Shown here piece after piece: positions 53,232 to 61,897 of a stretch of 64,000 nucleotides of DNA (positions are counted from its first letter, which is position 1; every line of letters begins with the position of its first letter). The position numbers and the translations under genes are program-made. Location: the NCBI RefSeq assembly GCF_016107395.1, contig NZ_JAAIKO010000016.1, forward strand, positions 1 through 64,000. The letters run 5' to 3'. Under the pieces are notes generated by a model, which did not search any database, was not told the DNA's origin, and was given only the letters and a program-made list of their open reading frames with translations. Origin of the DNA: Streptomyces fildesensis (GTDB lineage: Bacteria > Actinomycetota > Actinomycetes > Streptomycetales > Streptomycetaceae).

Positions 53232-53719
53232 CCGGACGGCAGTCGCGGGATCTCTCCCGCTCCCCGCTGATGCCGGCGGCGCAGGCCGCCCAGTACGCCG
53301 GGATGCCACCGCCCGCTCCGCACGCCGAGGCTGAACTCCGTTCGCTGCTGGCTCTGCTGACGGCGCCTGCCGTCGGCGCCTCGACCGTCGCGGTCGGGCA
53401 CAGCCGCGACGCGGCTTCACGGGCGGCGGCCGAAGCCTTCACCGCCGCGTGGCAGGCCGGCGGGGGAACGGTCGTCGCGGTCGTGGACTGGCCGGAGCAG
53501 GCGGCCTCCTGGTTGCGGTCGGCCGTACGGCTGACGGCGCCGAGTCCGGACGCGTGGGTCATCGCCGCCGCCCCGCTCGGCTGGGCCCAACTGAGGAGCA
53601 GGCTCAGGCTCGGCACGGACTGGGATCCGCACCGCACCTTCCTCTTCGCCTCCCTGGAGCCGGACGTGGAACCGGACGTGGACCTGGACCTGCACCCGGA
53701 AGTGCGTCGAACCCGCTGA
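53228..53719 (+). CDS. Hypothetical protein, 163 aa, in the repair operon
   Basis: Its ATG overlaps the previous stop (ATGA), so it belongs to the same operon. A Rossmann-like pattern shows in STVAVGHSRDAASRAAAEAF, GTVVAVVDWPEQAASWL and AWVIAAAPLGWAQL, and the C-terminus is acidic (DVEPDVDLDLHPEV). I do not recognise the family. Its place suggests a role with the oxygenase and Ada-type protein. Confidence 0.75.
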   Translation: MTGRQSRDLSRSPLMPAAQAAQYAGMPPPAPHAEAELRSLLALLTAPAVGASTVAVGHSRDAASRAAAEAFTAAWQAGGGTVVAVVDWPEQAASWLRSAVRLTAPSPDAWVIAAAPLGWAQLRSRLRLGTDWDPHRTFLFASLEPDVEPDVDLDLHPEVRRTR

Positions 53720-53753
53720 TCTTCGACGTCCGGCCCGCCGCGCGCGGTGTCGG

Positions 53754-54010
53754 TCAGGGGAGCAGACGAAGCTTCCGGACCAGTCCGTCGATCTTGTTGC
53801 GAGGGCCGACGAGGCTGATGGCGCAGTAGGTCAGGTCCTCGGTCTTGATGCCGGTGAGCTGGTCGAGGTATTCGTTGTAGACGCGTGAGGTCTGCGCGAG
53901 TTCCGGCATGTCGATGATCAGCAACTCGTCTCCCTTGGCGACGGCTTCGGCCCGCAAGGCGTGGAGGGTGTCGGCGTCGGTGGCCAGGACGGTGCAGCCT
54001 GCCCAGGGCA
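53754..54010 (-). pseudogene. DUF2000-like C-terminal remnant
   Basis: The minus strand from about 54010 to the stop at 53754 encodes about 85 residues (GCTVLATDADTLHALR, then DELLIIDMPELAQTSRVYNE and KTEDLTYCAISLVGPRNKID). These match the C-terminal two thirds of DUF2000 proteins. No start codon or N-terminal strand is present, and a different-looking segment adjoins at 54010. Function unknown. Confidence 0.55.
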
Positions 54011-54338
54011 GACCCGGCTGTGGGAGGCCGGAGGCGTCTTCGCCGTCGCGCCAGGCGCGGGGCGCGAGTTGGAAGCCCGCCTGCCGTTCCCCGCCGTGGT
54101 CGCACGGGACGTCTGCCGGGGATGCGGCAGGGAGACGGCGGCCTTACGGCTGCCGAACGAGGAGCGCCGTCAAGGCCGGAATCGACAACCCGCGAGCGGA
54201 TTCTCCGTACCGCGCTCGCAGGGATCACCACGCAGGACGCCGATACCCTGCCCGAAGACGGACATTTGGAGCGGAATCCTGGAATCGACAGCCCAGATCA
54301 GCTCAGCCCAGCCCTGGCTGAGCTGATCGTCCACTTCC
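54011..54338. other. Remnant-rich gap before fabV
   Basis: On the plus strand 54011-54165 reads like coding (GGVFAVAPGAGRELEARLPF, then DVCRGCGRETAALRLP with a CxxC), but no full protein can be built. The remainder holds the hairpin at 54296-54328. Confidence 0.35.
54296..54328 (+). promoter_or_regulatory. Strong hairpin or operator just upstream of fabV
   Basis: A perfect 13-bp inverted repeat (GATCAGCTCAGCC / GGCTGAGCTGATC) with a 7-base loop ends 10 bases before the proposed fabV ATG. It could be a repressor site or an RNA hairpin controlling translation; there is no U-tract to support a terminator. Confidence 0.5.
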
Positions 54339-55568
54339 ATGATCGCCTCACCCGACCAGCGGAACGGATACCCACCCTTGAGCCTCCGGCACATCGACCT
54401 GAAGCAGCGCGGCTTTCTGATCGTCAATTCCCACCCGGCCGGCTCCGCCGAGACGGTCACCCGAATGTGGGAGCAGATCCCGGCGCGCGGCAACACCGGC
54501 AGCCCGGTGGTGCTGCTCCTGGGCCACAGCGCGGGCTACGGTCTGGCCACCTTGCTCACCGGGCTGCGGCAGCACGGCATCCGGGGCGTTGGAGTCGCCT
54601 ACGAAGGAGCCGAGACGGAGCGGCGTACCGCCACCGCGGGCTGGTACCGCACCGCGGCCGCGGCCCGCCTCGCCGACGAGGCGGGCAGCGACTTCGTCTT
54701 CGTCAACGCGGACGCTTTCTCCCAGGAGGGCAAGGATCAGGTACTGGACCTGGTGGCGAAGCGGTTCGGGAAGGTCGACTACCTGATCTACAGCCTCGCC
54801 GCGCCCCGCCGCACCGACCCGGTCACGGGCACCGTCCACCACTCGGTCATCAAACCGCTCGGAGAGCCCTACCAGGCCCCCGCGTTGGACTTCTCCGAGC
54901 ACACCCCCCAGGTCACCAGCATCCGTCTGGAGCCCGCCACTGACGACGAGAAGCAGGCCACCGAGCAGGTCATGGGCGGGGCCGACTGGCAGCTGTGGGT
55001 GGAAGCCCTCGCCGACCGCTCCCTGCTCGCCGACGACTTCACCACTGCCGCGCTCACCTACATCGGCTCCGAACTGACCGCCCCGATCTACCGTCAGGGC
55101 ACCATCGGCGCCGCGAAGGAGCACCTGGAGCGCACCGCCGGGCAACTGAACGACACCGTCCTTGCGGGCACGCAGCACGCGGTCACCGTCGTTGCGGGCG
55201 CCGCCGTCACCCAGGCCTCCAGCGCCATCCCCTCCATCGCCCTGTACACCTCCTTCCTCCGCGCCGTTCTCGGCGACGGCTTCCGTACCACCGCCCAGCA
55301 GGCAGAAGACCTCTGGGACCAGCTCACCGGCACCACCCCACTGACCGCGGACTACCAGGGCCGCATCCGCCTCGACGGCTGGGAGCTCGATCCGCAGGTG
55401 CAGGACCGTATCCGGGAACTGTGGGCCGACCCGCAAGCCGGGATCCACCGCTCAACGGCCGGCGCCGACTGGTTCATGAGCCAACTGCGCGAGCTGTACG
55501 GATGGGGTCTCGAAGGCATCGACTACGACCAGCCCGTCGAGACCGCCGTCGCTTGGCCGGCGCCGTAG
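54339..55568 (+). CDS. fabV: FabV-type trans-2-enoyl reductase
   Basis: A protein of about 409 residues of the FabV family (NAD(P)H-dependent enoyl-ACP/CoA reductase; triclosan-insensitive in Vibrio and Pseudomonas). RGFLIVNSHPAGSAETVTRM and VVLLLGHSAGYGLATLLTGL form the N-terminal cofactor region. IYRQGTIGAAK contains the FabV catalytic spacing Tyr-(8)-Lys. The ATG at 54339 has no clear ribosome site; a TTG about 39 bases on could also serve. Actinomycetes usually use InhA/FabI, so a FabV is noteworthy. Confidence 0.92.
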   Translation: MIASPDQRNGYPPLSLRHIDLKQRGFLIVNSHPAGSAETVTRMWEQIPARGNTGSPVVLLLGHSAGYGLATLLTGLRQHGIRGVGVAYEGAETERRTATAGWYRTAAAARLADEAGSDFVFVNADAFSQEGKDQVLDLVAKRFGKVDYLIYSLAAPRRTDPVTGTVHHSVIKPLGEPYQAPALDFSEHTPQVTSIRLEPATDDEKQATEQVMGGADWQLWVEALADRSLLADDFTTAALTYIGSELTAPIYRQGTIGAAKEHLERTAGQLNDTVLAGTQHAVTVVAGAAVTQASSAIPSIALYTSFLRAVLGDGFRTTAQQAEDLWDQLTGTTPLTADYQGRIRLDGWELDPQVQDRIRELWADPQAGIHRSTAGADWFMSQLRELYGWGLEGIDYDQPVETAVAWPAP

Positions 55569-55794
55569 AGCCGGCAGAGTGATCACGAGATACCGCCTGC
55601 CGTGCAGCCACCCGTGTGCTTACCGTGGTCCACGGGCGGCACGCGCGAGGTGAAGGAACGGCCATGTGGGGGACACCGTCGCGGAACGCCGCCCAGTGCA
55701 CGGCGGCGGCAAGGGCCTGGCCGCGGGCCGCGACGGTTGACCGGTTCTGCCGGGTGGGAATGCCGGGCGGCCGCCCGCGCCATACGCTCGGCAC

Positions 55795-56268
55795 ATGTCC
55801 GATTTCAGCTCCGAAGGCGCACCGGCCGAGGACCTTCCCGCACCGGCCGAGGGCCTGCTGCTCACGCACTTCCTCACGGTCGGCGACGTCCCTCGCTCGC
55901 GGGCGTTCTACGCCGGCGTACTGGGGGGAAGGGTGGTGCTGGATGAGAACCCCTGCATCATCAAGGTCGCCAACAGCTGGATCATCATGAACCCCGGCGG
56001 CGGACCCACCGAGGACAAACCCGACGTAGTCCTGCGTACACCGCAGGACCCCCACACGGTCTCCAGCTTCCTGAACGTACGAGTGGCGGACATCCACGGG
56101 TTCTACGCGACGGCTCGCGCCAAGGGAGCCGAGTTCCTCACCCCGCCCATCGACCGGCGCGCCGAGCTGCGCTGCTACATGCGCGACCCGGACGGCTACC
56201 TCATCGAGGTCGGGCAGGCAACGGGTCTGCTGAAGGGCATCCTGGCACGCATCGACACCGGCGCCTGA
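55795..56268 (+). CDS. VOC (glyoxalase/bleomycin-resistance-like) family protein
   Basis: A 157-residue VOC protein. LTHFLTVGDVPRSRAFYAGV opens the first module, VSSFLNVRVADIHGFY the second, and CYMRDPDGYLIEVGQ carries the metal-binding Glu. It may act on small molecules or oxygen-labile substrates. It stands between FabV and a UBP zinc-finger gene on the same strand. Confidence 0.87.
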   Translation: MSDFSSEGAPAEDLPAPAEGLLLTHFLTVGDVPRSRAFYAGVLGGRVVLDENPCIIKVANSWIIMNPGGGPTEDKPDVVLRTPQDPHTVSSFLNVRVADIHGFYATARAKGAEFLTPPIDRRAELRCYMRDPDGYLIEVGQATGLLKGILARIDTGA

Positions 56269-56303
56269 CCCCTGCACGGCGCCTCACGAGAGAGGTACCC
56301 CTC

Positions 56304-56657
56304 ATGGCAGACCAGCAGATCCCAGGCCTCGATCCGACCGCAATGCCCAGCGGAACCGGGTGCGTGGAGTGCTTGGCGGTGGACGGGTGGTGGTTCCACC
56401 TGCGGCGCTGCGCCGCCTGCGGGCACATCGGATGCTGCGACTCCTCGCCCGGGCAGCACGGCACGAAACACGCGCGTGAGGCCGGACACCCTCTGCTGAC
56501 CAGCTTCGAACCGGGGGAGGACTGGTTCTGGAACATCGAGACCGATCAGTACTACGAAGGGCCGGAGCTGGCCCCGCCCACCGCGCACCCGGCTTCGCAG
56601 TCCACTCCGGGCCCCCAGGACAAGGTCCCGGCGGACTGGGAGCAGCATCTCCACTGA
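56304..56657 (+). CDS. UBP-type zinc finger protein, 117 aa
   Basis: A small zinc-binding protein. CVECLAVDG, LRRCAACGHIGCCDSSPGQH and KHAREAGHP give the Cys/His set of a UBP (ubiquitin-hydrolase type) finger. Bacterial members are common near redox or stress genes. There is no other domain; the C-terminus is acidic and Pro-rich. An AGAGAGG site precedes the ATG. It lies 36 bases after the VOC gene, so a shared transcript is likely. Confidence 0.88.
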   Translation: MADQQIPGLDPTAMPSGTGCVECLAVDGWWFHLRRCAACGHIGCCDSSPGQHGTKHAREAGHPLLTSFEPGEDWFWNIETDQYYEGPELAPPTAHPASQSTPGPQDKVPADWEQHLH

Positions 56658-56712
56658 TCACGTAGACGGCGAGTGCGCCGGCTGGACCCGCGACTGCCCG
56701 AACGGCCGGTCC

Positions 56713-57678
56713 TCAGCCCGCGGTCGTGGTCTTGGTCTTGGTCTTGATGAGCGGCGCGTCCCGCGAGAGCTCCCGGAACCCGAGGCCGTAGTACAGCCCG
56801 CGCGCCCGGGGATGTCCCGGCGCCCCCAGGCAGACGACCGTCGCATGAGTGGCCCCGGCCGCCCGCGCCAGATGCATCCCGTGCAGCATCATCGCCCTTG
56901 CCAGCCCGAGCCGCCGGTAGTCCGGATGTGTTCCGACCGGCTCGAACTCGACGGTCTTGTTCGCCGTGTCGAGCCACATGATCGTCGAAGACACCATGGT
57001 TCCGTCCGGCGCCTCCACCAGAACGTGAAGGTCACCGCGATAGGCCGCCGTCTGCCGGACATCCTCGTAGCTTCTGGCCGAGTACGCCGAGGGAGCCCAG
57101 GCGTCCACATGGGCCCGGACCGCGGCCTCCGGTCCCGCCTCGTCGGCGGTGCGGAACCGGAATCCGGCCGGGAGCACCGGCCGCTCCACACCGGTGAGGT
57201 CCCGCTCATTGAGCTGGGTCCAGTCGCCGGTGTCACCGAGCGCCTCCACGTCGGTCTCATAGCCGTGCGCCGCCCATCGCTTCAGGGCGAACTCCTCGGC
57301 GGCCGTCGGCAACACCGTACGTTCGAGGCCGGCCGCCACACCGTCGTACCACTCGATCACTTCGTCGACCAGTTCGATGTGGTCAGGATGGACCTGATAA
57401 CTCAGAAAGGCGCCGGTGACATCCGTGACCGACCCGTCATTGCGCCTCACCTGGTGCGGAAGGAAGGCCCAGCCCCACGCCACCAGTTCGGTACCGGAGA
57501 ACCACAGCCGACGCGGCCAGTTCGCCCCGTAGGGGGCGCACCCCTTGCCCCAGACCCAGGCCAGCTCCCCGTACGAAGCGTCGGCACTGATCAGGTCCGG
57601 GCGGATGGCGGTGACGCGCTGTGCCAGACCCTGCATGAGTGGAATGTCCGCGGCGGTCAAGAGCTCGACGTCCGTCAT
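56713..57678 (-). CDS. Two-domain GNAT acetyltransferase
   Basis: A 321-residue protein with two GNAT halves: residues 1-160 are degenerate, and residues 170-305 hold the acetyl-CoA motif VGTHPDYRRLGLARAMMLHG and ARGLYYGLGFRELSRD. The layout is that of MshD-type mycothiol synthases, but it lacks enough of their specific signatures for me to use the name. It ends in a Thr/Lys repeat (KTKTKTTT). It converges with the UBP gene. Confidence 0.85.
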   Translation of the reverse strand: MTDVELLTAADIPLMQGLAQRVTAIRPDLISADASYGELAWVWGKGCAPYGANWPRRLWFSGTELVAWGWAFLPHQVRRNDGSVTDVTGAFLSYQVHPDHIELVDEVIEWYDGVAAGLERTVLPTAAEEFALKRWAAHGYETDVEALGDTGDWTQLNERDLTGVERPVLPAGFRFRTADEAGPEAAVRAHVDAWAPSAYSARSYEDVRQTAAYRGDLHVLVEAPDGTMVSSTIMWLDTANKTVEFEPVGTHPDYRRLGLARAMMLHGMHLARAAGATHATVVCLGAPGHPRARGLYYGLGFRELSRDAPLIKTKTKTTTAG

Positions 57679-57761
57679 GGTGCGCCACTGTGCCAGGACT
57701 CCGCGAAACCGTCGAACCGTTTTCCGGGGCTGTGATCTGCGTACACGTGCTCGACCGATGC

Positions 57762-57827
57762 TTATGTCAGTCCGCCGATCAGTGGACCGAGGGTCAGAAG
57801 CATGGGATGCGTTGACGAAGCGGCCAT
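57762..57827 (-). CDS. Possible 21-codon ORF
   Basis: ATG at 57827 with a purine-rich GAAGAGAAG lead-in opens a 21-codon frame ending in a hydrophobic stretch (MLLTLGPLIGGLT). It lies between the GNAT start and the NACHT gene, with the opposite orientation to the latter. It could be a chance frame. Confidence 0.2.
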   Translation of the reverse strand: MAASSTHPMLLTLGPLIGGLT

Positions 57828-57958
57828 GGGTTCTTCTCTTCCGAGGTGGCGGGTGACGGAAGGAAATTGGCTGAAGCGCTGAACGGCGATGTTCGGCTCA
57901 ACCAAGATGAACGCATCTGAACCAACGGGACGACGCCGTCCTGGAGGGGGACCGCGAC

Positions 57959-60748
57959 GTGGGAGAGCAGGAAGGCCCGGCAGATGCCCTGGCCGAGTTG
58001 AAGGAACAGCTGCGGAACTTGCGACGGGCAAAGCGACCTCCGTTGTCGAAGAGCACCGGGTTACCGCGCGCAGCGGAGTTGTCGCGCACCACCGTCTACG
58101 AGGCGCTGAACGGGCCGAAGTTGCCCACGGAGGACACTGTGGCGGCGCTCGCGGTAGCGCTCGGGACCGCTGTGGAGCCGTTGTTGAAGCTACGGAAGCA
58201 GGCCGAGACAGCGCAGAGTTCTTCGCCGGCCGTGGAGGCAGACGCCCCAGGTGGCAGGCTGAGAACGGACGCGCAGGTCGAGGGCCCGGACCCCCAGAGT
58301 GGGGAACGGCGTCGCGGGCAACTGGACGCGTATCTCAGGTCGGTTGAGCCGACCCTCGACGCCCAGCCCTATGCCGGCGTCATCGATGACGGCTTACCGG
58401 CCCTCAGTGCGGTGTATCTGCGCCAGCAGATCCGCTGCCTGGACGAGGAATCGGACGGGAACAACGCTGACCGCCCGCCACTGGTGTCCAGTGCTGCGGC
58501 CGTGCCGGCGGACGAGATCCTCGCCGGCGCACGGACCTGTGTCGTCATGGCAGGACCCGGCGCGGGCAAGTCCAGCCTGCTGCGGACCTGGCTTGCCGAG
58601 GGCGTCGAACGCTGTCTGCGGGGGGAGGGTCCTGCTGGATCTGTGCCGGTGCTCGTACCGGCACAGGCGCTGATCACCAGGGAGAAAGCCCTGCGCGGCG
58701 GCAGTCTGCCGGACGCCCTGACCTGGGCGGTGTCCTGCGAGTACGGGCGGGAGCTTCGCGGACTCTTCGCCTCGCCGCCCGAGGACGGTGTTCCCTGGCT
58801 GGTGCTGGTCGACGGCCTCGACGAGATCCCCCGTGCCGAAACCCGCCAAAAGCTGCTGCGCCACCTCGCCGTTCACGCCCAGGGGCCCGACGCGGATGTC
58901 TACCGGTTCATCGTGGCCACACGTCCGCTGCCACCGGGTGAACTGGAGCGGCTCGGGCCCCAGGCCTTGCGGTACGACCTGCTGCCGTTCCGCCGCGAGG
59001 AGCTGCCGCAGGTGGCCCACCGCTGGTTCACGGCCCTGCCCGAGCGAGTTGCCGATCCCGCCGAGCTCGCACAGCGCTTCATCACCGAACTCTCCGCCAG
59101 GGAGCAGTTGACCGAGCTGGCCCGTACCCCGCTCATCGCCGGACTGCTGTGCCAGCTCTACGCCCACAACCGCATCATGCCCGACACCCGGGGCCGGATC
59201 TACGACGAGTACGCACGCCTTCTTGTCCTGCAGCAGGAGCGACGAGCGCAGGACGCCTCCGGCTCCCCGGACGTTGGAAAACTCGCCCTCGACATCGCAG
59301 GACACATCGCGGCCCGTCGTCTGGCCCCCAAGGACGATCAGGACGTGGACGAAGAGGGCACGAACGAAGAGGACACGAACGAAGAGGACACAGACGCATC
59401 CCTGATCGAATTGCTGTCCTCCTGGCCCGGTCCATGGCCGGAAGGAATGACGCGCAAGGAGACGGTGCTCCGCAGCGGCATGCTCACCCAGCGCGCCGGA
59501 GAGCTCGAGTTCCTCCAGCAGACCTTCCTCGAATATTGCGCTGCCCGCCACGCCACCCGGACGCCGGAGGCGTGTGCGGTGACGACCGCCCGCCTCTTGG
59601 ACGACCGGTGGGCTCGGCACTGGCCCTGGAAGCCGGTGCCGGACGTCACCTTCTTCGGCTACGGGCAACGCTTTTGGACTCCTCCGCGCAAGCAAGAGGC
59701 GTCGTACACCGGCTTCCTGCTGGACAGGCTCTTGGACGAGGCGAGAGGCCCGGCCCTGACCTCCCAGGTGGAGCAGAAGCTGATGCGGCTCTCCGGTAAG
59801 CGCAACCTGGACGGCTGCCGCTTCCTGGCCGAACTGAAACATCTGGGAACAGGCCTGCCCAAGGCCGTCACCCGGGCCACGATGACGTCACTCACCTTCC
59901 TCGCCCGCATCACGGACGACGACAGACGCTGTGCGGATCTCAGGGCGAATCCTGACCGCATGCACCCGGAAACGGACCCTGGTTTGGCGGAGGCCTATCT
60001 CTCCAAGGCCCAGAGGAATCACCGGGTTATCGCCGCCGAGGCACTTGCATGGCTCGGTGCCGAGCACGCGGCGGACATCCTGGCCGAGCTGGCCGAGGTT
60101 CCCTACCTGGCCACCGGCACCTGGAGAGTGCAGGCCGCGGTGAGGCTGGCGGGCGCCGGAGACCGACGCGGTCTGCTCCTGCTGCACCGCCTGGCCACCG
60201 ACGCCCGGGTCCGTGACGACGCGCGAGTGGAGGCCGCCGGCTTCCTGGTCGAGCACGGAGACGAGCAAGGCGTGGAGTTGCTCCACAACCTCGCCTGCGA
60301 CAAAAAGCTCCTGGCGCCGGATCGTGCCCTGGCGGTCTCCGTGCTGGCCGGGATCGGCCACGAACGGAGTGCGGACATGCTCGGCAGTCTGGCCGAAAGC
60401 GCGAGCACGTCGCCCAGCGTCCGGGTGCGCTCGGCCATGATGCTCGCCATGGTCGACGACGAACGCGGCCCCGACCTGCTCGCGTGCCTGGCCAGGGACA
60501 TCGACCTGCCCAGCAGGACACGCCTGTGGTCGGCCCTGTGCCTGGCACGCCACGAACCATCACGCGCCGTGGAAACGCTGGCTTTTCTCGCTCACGACAG
60601 AACTCTCAAGAGCGCCTGGCGCCTGGCGGCGGTCCGGGAACTGGCCGGCCACGACGCCGAACGTGCCGCCGCTGTCGTCGCCGACCTGGCCGATGACCCC
60701 ACGGTCAGACGCCGCCACCGCCGAAAGAGCGCCCGGCTGTTGCGCTGA
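57959..60748 (+). CDS. HTH-NACHT-HEAT protein (STAND NTPase)
   Basis: A 929-residue protein. Residues 10-80 form an HTH-type domain (AAELSRTTVYEALNGPKLPT). A NACHT NTPase follows with Walker A GPGAGKSS (199-206) and Walker B LVLVDGLDEIP (281-291). An acidic tandem repeat (NEEDTNEEDT) interrupts the middle. HEAT-like repeats fill about 660-929 (ADILAELAEVPYLATGTWRV and many similar units). Such proteins are one-component sensors, and many bacterial NACHT proteins defend against phage (bNACHT/Avs relatives), though no effector domain is recognised here. The GTG at 57959 has GGAGGGGG upstream. Confidence 0.9.
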   Translation: MGEQEGPADALAELKEQLRNLRRAKRPPLSKSTGLPRAAELSRTTVYEALNGPKLPTEDTVAALAVALGTAVEPLLKLRKQAETAQSSSPAVEADAPGGRLRTDAQVEGPDPQSGERRRGQLDAYLRSVEPTLDAQPYAGVIDDGLPALSAVYLRQQIRCLDEESDGNNADRPPLVSSAAAVPADEILAGARTCVVMAGPGAGKSSLLRTWLAEGVERCLRGEGPAGSVPVLVPAQALITREKALRGGSLPDALTWAVSCEYGRELRGLFASPPEDGVPWLVLVDGLDEIPRAETRQKLLRHLAVHAQGPDADVYRFIVATRPLPPGELERLGPQALRYDLLPFRREELPQVAHRWFTALPERVADPAELAQRFITELSAREQLTELARTPLIAGLLCQLYAHNRIMPDTRGRIYDEYARLLVLQQERRAQDASGSPDVGKLALDIAGHIAARRLAPKDDQDVDEEGTNEEDTNEEDTDASLIELLSSWPGPWPEGMTRKETVLRSGMLTQRAGELEFLQQTFLEYCAARHATRTPEACAVTTARLLDDRWARHWPWKPVPDVTFFGYGQRFWTPPRKQEASYTGFLLDRLLDEARGPALTSQVEQKLMRLSGKRNLDGCRFLAELKHLGTGLPKAVTRATMTSLTFLARITDDDRRCADLRANPDRMHPETDPGLAEAYLSKAQRNHRVIAAEALAWLGAEHAADILAELAEVPYLATGTWRVQAAVRLAGAGDRRGLLLLHRLATDARVRDDARVEAAGFLVEHGDEQGVELLHNLACDKKLLAPDRALAVSVLAGIGHERSADMLGSLAESASTSPSVRVRSAMMLAMVDDERGPDLLACLARDIDLPSRTRLWSALCLARHEPSRAVETLAFLAHDRTLKSAWRLAAVRELAGHDAERAAAVVADLADDPTVRRRHRRKSARLLR

Positions 60749-61162
60749 GCCAGCCGCGCCGAGTCACCACGGGTCCAGCGCATGACGGCGCCTGCCGACG
60801 GGGGATGCGACCGAGGAGCCGCGTGGAATGCGGGGAGCCATCCCGGAGCCGGGTGACGGGTTGTCCGACGAGCGGATCAGGGGCGGCAGCAAGACCGTGG
60901 TGGTGGAGGTCCTGCGTCATACCTCAGATTCGAGCACACCGTCGCCGTCAACCGCGCCTCCACCGGCGGCGATTTCCGCGGGGTGCCGAGCGCCGCCCCG
61001 ACCGGCCGGTACCGCCGATGGCCGGTACCGCCGCGATCGGGGCGGTTGTGCATCTGCCGGCCACCGCTCATCGAGGAGGGCCGGGGGCTGTCCTCGATGA
61101 GCGGTGGCCAGGCCGACGCCCCCTACGTCTGCTGCTGGCCTGGCGGCGGGGGTGGTCGGCGG
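60749..61162. other. Non-coding gap with repeats and a strong hairpin
   Basis: No convincing gene. GCCGGTACCGCCG occurs twice in tandem-like arrangement around 61005-61033, and a 19-bp perfect stem lies at 61059-61109. Confidence 0.4.
61059..61109. terminator. 19-bp perfect hairpin between convergent genes
   Basis: Arms GGCCACCGCTCATCGAGGA and its exact complement with a 13-base G-rich loop. It sits between the stops of the NACHT gene and the minus-strand hydrolase, so it probably ends both transcripts. Confidence 0.7.
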
Positions 61163-61897
61163 CTAGCGCAGGTGCCGGGTGAAGAACTGGGCTGCGGCGT
61201 CCCCCGCGAACTGGGGGACTCCGGTGTGCCCGCCCATATTGGCGTGCAGCGTCTTCTCCTTGGAACCGAAGGCGTCGAACAGGTCCAGGGTCGCCTGCCG
61301 GTCGTTACCTTCGTCGTCCCACTGCAGCAGAACGTGCAGCGGAATGGTGACCTGTCGGGCCTCCTCGAGAATGGCGCGAGGCACGAAACTCCCCGCGAAC
61401 AGAACGGCGGCCGAGATGCGCGGCTCGACCACCGCCAGCCGGACTCCGATGGAGATCACTCCCCCCGAATACCCGACCGGGCCGCCGATCTCCGGCAGCG
61501 ACAGGAGGGCGTCCAGGGCGGCCTGCCATTCCGGGACCGCCTGGTCGACCAGCGGGAGGACGAGGGCGTCGATGATCTCGTCGCTGACCGGCTCGCCGGC
61601 CTCCATGGCCCGGCGCAGGTCGGCGCGGGCCTGCTCGGCGGCGGGCCAACGGGGCCGGTCGCCGCTTTCGGGGAGCTCGATGGTGGCCGTGGCGAAGCCG
61701 TCCGCCGCGGCCTGCTGGGCCCGCGCCACCAGTCGGGGGTACATCCTGCGCAGTCCGAGTGTGGGGTGGCCGAGCAGGATCAGCGGCGCCGGTGCGGATG
61801 CGGATGCGGGCGTCCAGAGGATGCCGGGGATCTCGCCGAGAGTGAATTCGCGCTCGAGGACACCGTCGTCGAGACGCTGTTCAGAAGTGAAGTGCAT
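61163..61897 (-). CDS. Alpha/beta hydrolase (dienelactone-hydrolase-like)
   Basis: A 244-residue alpha/beta hydrolase. The nucleophile elbow is GYSGG (GPVGYSGGVISIG), LILLGHPTLG the oxyanion strand, LQWDDEG the Asp region, and ANMGGHTGVP supplies the His. The family acts on esters or lactones; the substrate is unknown. It is divergent from the DUF1304-TetR operon, with 336 bases between. Confidence 0.88.
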   Translation of the reverse strand: MHFTSEQRLDDGVLEREFTLGEIPGILWTPASASAPAPLILLGHPTLGLRRMYPRLVARAQQAAADGFATATIELPESGDRPRWPAAEQARADLRRAMEAGEPVSDEIIDALVLPLVDQAVPEWQAALDALLSLPEIGGPVGYSGGVISIGVRLAVVEPRISAAVLFAGSFVPRAILEEARQVTIPLHVLLQWDDEGNDRQATLDLFDAFGSKEKTLHANMGGHTGVPQFAGDAAAQFFTRHLR

